Source: Verrucomicrobiales bacterium
Lineage (GTDB): Bacteria > Verrucomicrobiota > Verrucomicrobiia > Verrucomicrobiales > DEV007
Reading direction: 5' to 3'
Length of the DNA: 64,000 bases
Assembly (NCBI GenBank): GCA_016795385.1
Contig: JAEUHI010000041.1
Span: 1 to 64,000, forward strand
The notes beneath the pieces are model-generated. The model saw nothing but the letters and a program-made list of their open reading frames with translations. It was not told the origin of the DNA and ran no database searches. This document shows positions 9,301 through 15,634 of this stretch, piece by piece. The position numbers and the translations under genes were made by a program. Within the stretch, counting starts at the first letter, position 1, and every line of letters begins with the position of its first letter.

Positions 9301-11058
9301 AGCGCCACGCTGTCCGGAAGCCTCGACGGGGGTGGTGGCACGAACACGCTCGACTACACCTCCTACGGCACCGGCGTCATCATTGATCTTGAAAACGGCG
9401 CGGCCACCGGGATCATCGGAGGCTTCGAGAACATCGCCACCTTCACCGGGTCGGGGAACATCGATACGATCACGGGACCAGGCTCCGCTTCGACCTACAC
9501 GTTCACCGGACCGGATGCGATGCAGGTGGGATCGGTCAGCGTGTCCGGATTTGAAAATGTCATCGCGGGACCTCTCGAGGATGAGTTCGTCTTCCTGCCC
9601 GGCTCCCGCATCAGCGGCACCCTCGATGGAGGCAGCTCTCCGACCCCCGTCGTGAACCGGCTCAACTACGCGGGCTACGGGGCACCGGTCACCGTCAACC
9701 TTGGCACGGCGCCGCTCTCCGCCACCGGGATCGCCGGAGGCTTTTCGAACGTCAATCAATTCCTCGGCTCCACCCTTGCGACGGATCGTTTCATCGGACC
9801 GCAGGCGGCGACCGCCTACCAGATCACCGGAGCAAACACCTTCTCGTCGGCGGCTTTCACCGCGTCGGGATTTGAGAATCTCACCGGCGGCATCGGATCC
9901 GATACCTTCGCCTTCGCTCCCGGTGCCGCCCTCGGCGGGCGCCTGTCCGGCGGCACGAGCCCGGGGGTTGATACCCTCGACTACTCCGCCTTCGGCCGGG
10001 CCGTGACCGTCAACATCGGCCCCAACACCGCGACCGGCATCGGCGGAGGCTTCCTCGATCTCGAGCGCATCATCGGATCGTCCGGCAACGACCGCTTCAA
10101 TTTCCTCAACCAGGCGACGATTTCGTTCGTCGATGGCGGCGGAGGCACCGACTTGCTCGAGATCAACGACTCGACCTTGCGGGGGGAAAACACCTACGAC
10201 ATCACCGCCAACAGCGTCTCGCGGAATCCGCTTTACACCTTCAACAATTTCGAATCACTCCGTCTCTTCCTGGGCTCGGGGAACAACACGGTCAACAGCG
10301 ATTTCTTCGGATACACCCAGTTCATCCACGGCGGAGCGGGCTACAACACGCTGAATCTGCCCGGCATCTCATCTCTGAACCAGGGGAACCCGATCCGCAA
10401 CGTCTACCACTACGGCATCGATGCCCCGCGCCCTGACGGCAACGACACCGGAGGCCTGCTGCAGCTCGAGGTGAACCAGCAAAACCGGGGGCCCAACACC
10501 GGACAGGGCTTCGATACCGAAAACCGCTTCTCCATCGTCGATCCCGGCACCCTCTCGCAGCAGATCGGCGCACTCTCCGGGGCTTTTGCCGCGGCGATCA
10601 CGGCTCAAGCCTCGCTCATCGTCGTCGATGGCAATCCCTATCTCGTTTTCCGCCCCTTCTCGCTCGACGGCAGCGGCATCACCCCCTCGAATCTGGCGAT
10701 CGGAGCCCTGAACGAAAGTCTCGGTGTCGATGCCAATCTCGAGCTCGCCGCCGCGATCGGCTACACCGGTCCCCTCTTTCTCTTCAATCCCGACGGACCT
10801 CTCGGGCTCGACCTATCGGGTGACCCGATCGATCCCGCGATTCTCACCGTGTTGCAGGAAAGCCTCGCCATCGCCGCAGCCTCCGAATTGTCCGCGGCGA
10901 TCGGCCTGAATCTGGTCGTCAGCATCGTCCCCACGGATGGCATAAGCCCGATCGCCCTCGATGGATCAGCGCCCGGACAATCGATCGTGCTCCTTCTCTC
11001 CGACCAGCTCGGGGATGCCGCCCAAAATGAACTCCAAGCCGCAATCGGAACGAACTGA
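3346..11058 (+). CDS. Giant TpsA exoprotein (filamentous haemagglutinin type)
   Basis: A 2570-residue secreted adhesin-like protein. A signal peptide (about 1-30) is followed by the TPS secretion domain (about 30-150) with RIDASPGQLRIHQQSQ, RVRGDSASRIEG and the family hallmark NPNGI at about 116. Residues 150-1880 are Gly/Ser/Thr-rich strands of the type ISSSGGNVTVIGTGG, expected to form a long beta-helix. Residues about 1880-2315 carry several repeats of roughly 100 residues built on GFENV, DTFAF and NTLDY. The last 120 residues contain three units with a conserved ELxAAIG ending, about 47 residues apart. TpsB follows 18 nt downstream and should export it. Cysteines are essentially absent. 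The bound partner is unknown; adhesion is the usual role of the family. Confidence 0.9.
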   Translation: MTRGHSVPLPCRILAGLLVFILALPPHLLANPQGGQVRQGQVRIDASPGQLRIHQQSQRAVIDWESFSIDRGEVTRFLQPNASAAALNRVRGDSASRIEGMLRANGNVYLINPNGIFVGPSGTIDVGGFVGSTLDTADDDFMRGGDLRFSGHGDAAIINLGSISALDGDVVLMAGSVLNAGTIRAPRGTAALAAGNDILLAESGEERVFVRGSGGSRKAEGVTNTGEIEANIAELKAHGGNLYGMAVKNEGRVAATGVTRSGGQIFLSAGGGKVRSTGSLKAKKSDGSGGRIKVDSGTTGETEIGGTVDASGETGSGGEIVILGNEIEVFDGTLILNDGETGGGRTFIGGGRHGADASLANATNLSIGGGSLISANARGTGDGGEIVLFATDTASVQSLVSAQGGAYGGDGGFIELSGQGRLYVPDLVGQVRLSAPLGASGTLLLDPANINVIHGTGGGIMGTTMTDGALMDVLANFPVLIWTSDYGVGGDGDITFAADVNVTWSSPYSLTFQADRDLIFLGGARINATGGGSFTGTAERSVSVGNGASISTASGTLTLSGNAGASTTGQFRGIHLQNNSTISSSTGTITLTGRGGNSILTGNHGIDIESTAVVSSLGGNIFLDGRAGTATGAAPTQEGALIKGNITNTGNGNITIAGTGGNGTSGNLGVHLFDNVLISTVNGDISITGVSGPGTNSPGIQVADFGSSTTIITSTSGDITLSGDAGSGPSEAITIFGTGASIGGGSGAVELNATGDLRVYSNASVTATGAGTVTLDATRRISLQSGAAVTGVNGDLSLTANNSGSAIGSFSGIDLDNALIRSDGNGSIFLTGRGGDSGDEQHGVRLRNGADILGGTGGLVSVTGYGGSSNGLNHQGILLTGIGTSISSSGADVALAGTGGAGSLSSGININQASVTAGVAGNLTLHGIGGATTNGAFLHGVYLYEAFLNTVGGNVSVTGEAGSGSSASGDYTGVHLDYSTISAGGSGTVEVTGTAGSAVDSQTLIGVDVRFDSQISSSGGNVTVIGTGGNTNHVGVSNGAGVRLIADGTITAGGTGSVSVTGTGVGGTSAGHEGVVINGSGFESNLARIGAANGLTTITAISGNSSSHALVVGINHAGRLTTGTNNPITIHADSISIGGQGIVSSGTGDTTILPRTAGTRIDLGGGDVLGGSPLTLGLTDAELDRITAGTLFVGNGSSGPLTISSALTHGNHLTLATGGSVTINAGLTLSADKNLLIEASDFSAGTISLATANADLGTSGSGSITIEAGRNLVLSPGSSITSVNGAISLTANRGPYPASGSLIGMDLESATVTTTGTGSITLSGRGGDATADQNGIRLRGGTSLATNGGNLTLLGEASDPLSSGIRIDLASLTSGGGVLELEGTGGNTSIDSPDTNATIGAPGDTVIVKSTSGAVGLFSQVRGYRLQLQDLGGADALDFTLNNSNNDIDQFNTLGNGPNGRIGTLVFREANGFHITDFLGGSGVAATGFLDLRATRFSGSSIVIDAPVTSQGGNITIVGRDVVVDGTEITTIGGGSLELNAGRAILVQGDSLLSVTDGELSVTAHQDEFYTTGTFTGLTILGSRVQSLGTGKIALYGKGGNGGTGSDFAYSGFTNPSTNGVRLDGGTVIASSHPSSSDFTVSIVGVGGLGASDSVGVVIANPDTIVSAASGALLIEGFGGGQSTGQRNRGVLFTGGHIQATNLANITLYGAGGSGVNENDGIQLNSGARISAANGDMILDGYAGETLGIGVMLGNTAGNLSITGTGTVTVQGEGTNADGIVLGNAGAFVGGTNAGFVELQSTGDLRVQRELLASGGIFLNASAGGTIVDGEIHSTNGNIAIEGDDVTINAEVTADDGNIEIIFGDQPLIGESEPEVEAATFNGTAAINDLLTASGWVRYYGGDGGGDLLTFAGYTASGVDLDFGTLFDVEQVVGSGSSDDRLTGPSVASTYSFTGANVFQVGGVDFSAFENVLGGAANDTFAFSGSATLSGSLDGGGGTNTLDYTSYGTGVIIDLENGAATGIIGGFENIATFTGSGNIDTITGPGSASTYTFTGPDAMQVGSVSVSGFENVIAGPLEDEFVFLPGSRISGTLDGGSSPTPVVNRLNYAGYGAPVTVNLGTAPLSATGIAGGFSNVNQFLGSTLATDRFIGPQAATAYQITGANTFSSAAFTASGFENLTGGIGSDTFAFAPGAALGGRLSGGTSPGVDTLDYSAFGRAVTVNIGPNTATGIGGGFLDLERIIGSSGNDRFNFLNQATISFVDGGGGTDLLEINDSTLRGENTYDITANSVSRNPLYTFNNFESLRLFLGSGNNTVNSDFFGYTQFIHGGAGYNTLNLPGISSLNQGNPIRNVYHYGIDAPRPDGNDTGGLLQLEVNQQNRGPNTGQGFDTENRFSIVDPGTLSQQIGALSGAFAAAITAQASLIVVDGNPYLVFRPFSLDGSGITPSNLAIGALNESLGVDANLELAAAIGYTGPLFLFNPDGPLGLDLSGDPIDPAILTVLQESLAIAAASELSAAIGLNLVVSIVPTDGISPIALDGSAPGQSIVLLLSDQLGDAAQNELQAAIGTN

Positions 11059-11076
11059 ATCGTTGCCCTTTCGCAG

Positions 11077-12855
11077 ATGATGTTGTCTCCGACCAGATCC
11101 CTGTTGATCGCCTCTTTGTTGGGGATCCTTTTCACGTGGACCACCAGCGTCCACGCCCAAAGCCGCGTTCCCGACAAGGCGAGGAGCGAGCGGGCCGAAG
11201 TGCTGCCGCAGGCTCCGCCTCCCTCACCTCCCCGCGAGGAAGAGGCCGACTCCGATGAGATGGCGGCCGACGATACCCCGCTCGGAGTCGATCTCCGGGC
11301 GCTCCGACTCATCCCGCACCAGGATCAGACCGATGCCGGATCCGCGGCCGGTCCCGAGCCCATCGTGATCGAGTCCGGCATCCTCGCCCCCGCCGGGCTC
11401 GAGGAGTCGCTCCGCCCTTTCCTCGATCGCCCCCTTTCCATGGCCTTGTTGGCGGAATTGGCGAAAACGATCATCCACGCCTGGCGCGACGAGGATTTCC
11501 CCATTGTCGACGTCTATTTCCCCGAACAAAACATCACCGGCGGCCGCGTCCAGATCGTGGTGCGCGAAGCCCTCCTCGGCCAGGTCGTGATCAATGACGT
11601 CGTGCACAGCGACGCCGCTTACCTCAAGAGCCACATCCGTCTCGCTCCCGGCGACCGCATTGACCGGCGTGTTCTCGAGTCCGATCTCGACTGGCTGAAC
11701 CGCAACCCCATCCGCCAGGTCAACCTGATCTACGACAAGGGCGAGAGCGATGGCACCTCCGACATCACCCTCGACACGATCGAGGAAAACCCGCTCACCG
11801 CCTACGTCGGCATCGCCAACACGGGAGTTCCTTCCACGGGAGAGAATGAATGGTCGGCGGGATTCAACTGGGCCAATCCCTTCCGCACCGAACAATCCAT
11901 CGGTTACCACTACGGAGCGGATCTCGAGTTCGAGACCCTCGATTCCCACACCGTCTTCTACCGCAACTTCCTCCCCTGGAGACATGAACTCCGATTTCTC
12001 GGCGCGGCCGTCTTCTCGGACGTGCCCGGTGATCCTGGCGATCCCGTCCCCGTCGATCTCGGCGGCGAGAATCTCCAGGCCACCCTCGATTATCACATTC
12101 CCCTCGCCCGCCCCCGCTTTCTGCGCGGACTCCGACACGACTTCATCGCCGGGATCGATTGGAAAAGCACGAATACCGACCTCATTTTCGGCGGACTCAA
12201 TGCCCTCGCCTCGAGCGCGGAGATCCTCCAATTCCGCCTCGGCTACGAAGGCGTCTGGAAAGACTCGCTCGGCTACAACGCCCTCTCGCTCGGCTCCGTC
12301 TGGTCGCCGGGCAATGTCCTGAATCACAACGACGATCCCAGCTTCGACGCCCTCCGCCAGGGAGCCACGTCCGATTACTGGTATGGTTTCGTCGAAATCG
12401 AAAAAGGCATCGACCTGCCCGCCGATTTCACCCTCGTGATGCGCGGCCGCGGCCAGGCCACCTCCGACCGTCTCCTCTCCACCGAACAACTCCTCGCCGG
12501 TGGCTACCTCACCGTCCGCGGCTTCGATGAAAACCTCGTGCGAGGCGACTCCGGCGGCATCGTCAATGTGGAGATCCATTCACCGGCCTTTTCCCTCGCC
12601 AACCGCTTGGATCTGAAAGCCGATGACGAATGGAAGACCTTCGTCTTTTACGACGGAGCCTACCTCGACAACTCCGATCCGATCCCCGGAGAGGTCTCCC
12701 CTTCCCTGCAGAGTGCGGGACTTGGTTTCACCTGCAAAGTCGGCGAGACCGCCCATCTTCGCGCCGCCTACGGATGGGCGCTCGACACCCATGGTGTCAT
12801 CGGTGGAGAACTGCCCGACGGGCGCCTTCATTTCGGCCTGACGATGAGCTATTGA
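11077..12855 (+). CDS. TpsB outer-membrane transporter (ShlB/FhaC family)
   Basis: A 592-residue partner that threads the upstream exoprotein through the outer membrane. A signal peptide ending near VHAQ is followed by a Pro/Glu-rich linker (about 30-75). Two POTRA domains follow (about 90-235), recognisable by FPIVDVYFPEQN, GRVQIVVREA and the second-POTRA signature LDWLNRNPIRQV. The remainder is a 16-strand beta-barrel with the family's VRGF motif near residue 480, on the loop that folds back into the pore, and a C-terminal strand ending in LTMSY with an aromatic last residue, as needed for BAM recognition. Gene order exoprotein then transporter, with an 18-nt gap, indicates co-transcription. 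Two ATGs start the frame; either may be used. Confidence 0.92.
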   Translation: MMLSPTRSLLIASLLGILFTWTTSVHAQSRVPDKARSERAEVLPQAPPPSPPREEEADSDEMAADDTPLGVDLRALRLIPHQDQTDAGSAAGPEPIVIESGILAPAGLEESLRPFLDRPLSMALLAELAKTIIHAWRDEDFPIVDVYFPEQNITGGRVQIVVREALLGQVVINDVVHSDAAYLKSHIRLAPGDRIDRRVLESDLDWLNRNPIRQVNLIYDKGESDGTSDITLDTIEENPLTAYVGIANTGVPSTGENEWSAGFNWANPFRTEQSIGYHYGADLEFETLDSHTVFYRNFLPWRHELRFLGAAVFSDVPGDPGDPVPVDLGGENLQATLDYHIPLARPRFLRGLRHDFIAGIDWKSTNTDLIFGGLNALASSAEILQFRLGYEGVWKDSLGYNALSLGSVWSPGNVLNHNDDPSFDALRQGATSDYWYGFVEIEKGIDLPADFTLVMRGRGQATSDRLLSTEQLLAGGYLTVRGFDENLVRGDSGGIVNVEIHSPAFSLANRLDLKADDEWKTFVFYDGAYLDNSDPIPGEVSPSLQSAGLGFTCKVGETAHLRAAYGWALDTHGVIGGELPDGRLHFGLTMSY

Positions 12856-12945
12856 GGCACCCGGTCGGGCCGCGGGACTTGTTCTTTTTCCTTGCGAAAG
12901 CGGGAGATGCCTCCATCTTGGCCGTCCGCGGAATTTCCGTCAAAA

Positions 12946-13035
12946 GGACAGGTGTCTGAGCGGTCTAAGGAGCACGCTTGGAAAGCGTGTGTAGGGGAAA
13001 CTCTACCGTGGGTTCGAATCCCACCCTGTCCGCCA
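12946..13035 (+). tRNA. tRNA-Ser (anticodon GGA)
   Basis: A class II tRNA of 90 nt. The acceptor stem GGACAGG pairs with CCTGTCC. The D-arm carries GAGCGGTC. The anticodon loop TTGGAAA in a CACGC/GCGTG stem gives anticodon GGA, decoding UCC and UCU. A long variable arm around GTAGGGGAAACTCTAC and the T-arm GTGGG-TTCGAAT-CCCAC follow. The 3' CCA is encoded, unlike the tRNA-Ala at 32103. Confidence 0.97.
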
Positions 13036-13038
13036 TCG

Positions 13039-13078
13039 AAAGGCCCGGACTCATGCGCAGCGTGAGTCCGGGCCTTTT
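13039..13078 (+). terminator. Rho-independent terminator behind tRNA-Ser
   Basis: A perfect 15-bp inverted repeat, AAAGGCCCGGACTCA against TGAGTCCGGGCCTTT, around a 9-nt loop and ending in TTTT. It starts 4 nt after the tRNA 3' end and should stop tRNA transcription; the A-rich left side means it could also act on the opposite strand. Confidence 0.85.
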
Positions 13079-13128
13079 GATTTGACGGACCGGATTCGAA
13101 CATCGGTTCGATTTTGACGGGTTGGAAC

Positions 13129-13194
13129 GGAGCGCGGACACTCTTGTCCGCCTCTTCCGGGAATCACCGTTGCGGGCAGTAGTGCCCGCGCTCC
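13129..13194. repeat. Composite inverted-repeat element with GGAGCGCGG ends
   Basis: A 66-nt element with outer ends GGAGCGCGG and CCGCGCTCC. Each end contains an inner hairpin: GCGGACA-CTCT-TGTCCGC on the left and GCGGGCA-GTAG-TGCCCGC on the right. It lies between the tRNA-Ser terminator and the 3' end of the ABC permease gene and codes for nothing recognisable. The form is that of a dispersed extragenic element. From memory, similar GCGGACA/TGTCCGC elements occur in many verrucomicrobial genomes; this could not be checked. Confidence 0.7.
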
Positions 13195-13213
13195 ATTCGC
13201 TTGCTATCTCCAA

Positions 13214-14527
13214 TCATTCCGCCCGCCTCGCCCGATCGATCCAGACCGCGCCGAGGATCACGGCACCGAGCACGATCTTCTGGGTGTAGCTCTCGACGTT
13301 CATCAGGTTCATCCCGTTCTGGATCACCGCGATGGTGAAGGCGCCGAGGAGGGTGCCGATCATGCTGCCTCGTCCTCCGCTCAGGCTCGTACCGCCCACG
13401 ACGACAGCGGCGATCACGTAGAGTTCATACATTTCACCATAGGTCGGAGAGCCGCTCTTCAATTGCGAGGCCATCACGACGCCGCCGAGTCCGGCAAAGA
13501 GGGCGCTCAGGACGTAGGCCGACATCACCACGCGCTCCACGGGCACGCCGGAGAGACGGGCCGCGGTCCGGTTGCCACCCACCGCGTAGAGATAACGCCC
13601 GAACACCGTCCGGGTCATCATGAGGTGGGCGACGGCATAGAGCCCCAGCATCAACACCACGGCGTTCGGCAATCCGAGGCTCGTGCCGCGACCGAGTGTC
13701 GTGAAGGATTCCGGCACCTGATAGACCGACTCGCCCGAGGTCAGGCGATAGGCCGCTCCGCTCGCCATCAGCATCAGCGCCAGGGTCACGAGAAAGGGCG
13801 CGATGCGATGTCGGGTCACCATCCAACCGGTCGCCAGCCCCAGCACTCCGGAGACCACGATGCCTCCCGCGCAGGAGAGAGCCATGCCCATCGCGCCCGC
13901 CTCGACGCCTCCGGCCACCTCGCGGATGAGCCAGGTCGCGACGACCGCGGCCAGCGCCAGCAGGCTGCCCACCGACAGATCGATCCCGCCGGTGAGGATC
14001 ACCAGCGTCATGCCGATCGCCATGATCGCAATCACCGCGATCTGGTTGGCGATGTTCAGCAGGTTCTCCCGCTTGAGGAAATTCGAACCACGCTGCCGCT
14101 GTGGCGTCACCAGAACCGGATCGCCGAGAGCGGGAAAATCCGCCTTCAATTCATCAAAGATCAGCCATCCGGATGCGAATGCGGAGACGGCGATGGCCTC
14201 GAGCGGACCGCCCTGCTTGGCCAGATCCTCGAGCGCCACCCGGGCGTCCCGAGGTTCGCCCGTGACGACGGACGCCACCTCGCGCCCGTCGTTTTCCAAG
14301 CCTTCAGCGACCGCTTCAGCAAAGGCCTTTTCCTCCGGCAGGGCTCCCGCGACCACGAGCACCTTCGCCCCCGGCCCGGCCCCCGCGACGATCCGCGCCA
14401 CCACGGACGGAGCCGCCGCCGCTCCGGTGGACGGTTGTTCGCTCCAGGTGGCGAGGCTGAAAAAGACGGCCAGCGCGAGCAGCACCAGCCCCATCCCCGC
14501 CTCCGCCGGCAATCCACGAAGTTTCAT
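13214..14527 (-). CDS. Sugar ABC transporter permease (RbsC family) with N-terminal extra domain
   Basis: A membrane permease of 437 residues in the BPD_transp_2 family. The start was chosen at an ATG preceded by an excellent Shine-Dalgarno AAGGAGG (4 nt spacing); an ATG 21 nt earlier would place that site inside the gene. One N-terminal helix is followed by an unusual soluble segment of about 110 residues (about 35-145) with alternating beta/alpha character, then the usual block of about eight helices. The family hallmark TGGIDLSVGS(L) lies in the second core helix. It is 27 nt downstream of the binding-protein gene, so they form an operon. No ATPase gene is nearby. The N-terminal insert is atypical and may contact the binding protein. 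Confidence 0.88.
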   Translation of the reverse strand: MKLRGLPAEAGMGLVLLALAVFFSLATWSEQPSTGAAAAPSVVARIVAGAGPGAKVLVVAGALPEEKAFAEAVAEGLENDGREVASVVTGEPRDARVALEDLAKQGGPLEAIAVSAFASGWLIFDELKADFPALGDPVLVTPQRQRGSNFLKRENLLNIANQIAVIAIMAIGMTLVILTGGIDLSVGSLLALAAVVATWLIREVAGGVEAGAMGMALSCAGGIVVSGVLGLATGWMVTRHRIAPFLVTLALMLMASGAAYRLTSGESVYQVPESFTTLGRGTSLGLPNAVVLMLGLYAVAHLMMTRTVFGRYLYAVGGNRTAARLSGVPVERVVMSAYVLSALFAGLGGVVMASQLKSGSPTYGEMYELYVIAAVVVGGTSLSGGRGSMIGTLLGAFTIAVIQNGMNLMNVESYTQKIVLGAVILGAVWIDRARRAE

Positions 14528-14554
14528 CAAACCTCCTTCATTCGTCATTCCCGC

Positions 14555-15514
14555 TTACCGTAGTTCGGCTTCCGCATCCGCCTTCCGATACAGCTGGGTT
14601 GGAATCAGGATTTGGGGTGGCAGCTCCTCGCCCTTCGAATGCCGCACGATGGCATCGACCACTTTCACCCCCATCTGATCGGGAAACTGGATCGGATCCG
14701 CATAGATCTTGCCTTCCTTGATCGCCTGTTTGCCCTCGGGCTGTCCGTCGAATCCGACGATCACGATCTGCTCCGCCTTGCCCGCCTTTTCCAAGGCCGC
14801 CCTCGCCCCCAGCGCGGCCGGATCGTTGATCGCGAAGATCCCCCGAAGATCGGGATGCGCCTGCAGTGCATCCTCGGCCGCGCGGAAACCGATGTCCTTC
14901 GCTCCGCCACTCTCGAGTTCCGCGACGATCTCAAGTTTACCGGCCGCAGTCGCATTGTGCTCCTCGACCACCGCGCGAAAACCCTTCACCCGCAAGATGC
15001 AGGACTCGGCCTGTTTCAGGTGCAGGATCGCCACCTTGCCTCCGGCCTCTCCGAGCGCTTCGATCATCGCCTTCGCCGCCTCGCGACCGCCGCCCTCGTT
15101 GTCGGTCGCGATCTGAGTAACGATTTTCACCCCCGGTTCATTGCAGGGAATGTCCACGGTGAAAACGGGGATGCCCGCGGCATTCGCCTCCGCGATCACC
15201 GGAAGGATCGATTTCGAATCGCACGGACTCAACACGATCGCCGCCGCGCCTTTCACGATGAAGTCCTTGATCTGGTTGCTCTGTTTCGCCACGTCCTTGT
15301 CGCCGCTCACGACGAGGGTCTCGTAGCCATGCTTCGCGCCCTCCGCGGTGATGGTGTCGCCGATCACCTTGAAAAAGGGATTTTCCAAGGTGAGGAGCGA
15401 GACGCCAATGAGCCCGCGGTCTCCGCCTCCCGCGGGAGGGGGTGCCTCTGGATCGCCGCAGCCGCTAAGCACCAATGCGAAAAGGGCGGAAAAAAGAGGG
15501 AAACGTCGTTTCAT
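14555..15514 (-). CDS. Sugar-binding lipoprotein of ABC transporter (RbsB-like)
   Basis: A periplasmic substrate-binding protein of 319 residues in the Peripla_BP_4 family. The start is at MKRRFPLF, giving a lipoprotein signal with lipobox L-S-G-C (Cys19); the frame stays open upstream but without signal-like sequence. The mature protein begins with GVSLLTLENPFF, the family's first strand and loop. It continues with KDFIVKGAAAIVLSP, GIPVFTVD, FAINDPAALGA and VGFDGQPEG, all characteristic of pentose/hexose binders. It is the first gene of an operon with the permease downstream and is divergent from the sulfatase gene, so the two may share control. The actual sugar cannot be read from sequence; a product of sulfated glycan degradation is a reasonable guess. 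Confidence 0.88.
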   Translation of the reverse strand: MKRRFPLFSALFALVLSGCGDPEAPPPAGGGDRGLIGVSLLTLENPFFKVIGDTITAEGAKHGYETLVVSGDKDVAKQSNQIKDFIVKGAAAIVLSPCDSKSILPVIAEANAAGIPVFTVDIPCNEPGVKIVTQIATDNEGGGREAAKAMIEALGEAGGKVAILHLKQAESCILRVKGFRAVVEEHNATAAGKLEIVAELESGGAKDIGFRAAEDALQAHPDLRGIFAINDPAALGARAALEKAGKAEQIVIVGFDGQPEGKQAIKEGKIYADPIQFPDQMGVKVVDAIVRHSKGEELPPQILIPTQLYRKADAEAELR

Positions 15515-15634
15515 GGCGGGGGTTGGATGGACCGCGATTCTGGCCGCCTGTTCTCCATCCGGCAAGCCAGATCCGACAGAAATCACGCCATCCTGCTCGA
15601 CAATGCCCCGCGCTCCGCGCCAAAATCCCTCTTG

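Noticed and set aside
3415-10573. Long open frames on the minus strand across the TpsA gene, some over 450 codons
   Set aside because: They mirror the Gly/Ser/Thr-rich codons of the real gene, have Arg/Asp/Gly-rich translations with no family features, and stop-free antisense frames are expected in GC-rich DNA.
11224-12579. 451-codon minus-strand frame opposite TpsB
   Set aside because: Low-complexity acidic translation without motifs; the plus strand carries POTRA domains and VRGF.
14612-15634. Upstream extension of the sulfatase reading frame
   Set aside because: It runs antisense through the sugar-binding lipoprotein gene and lacks similarity; the ATG at 15635 gives a normal signal peptide.
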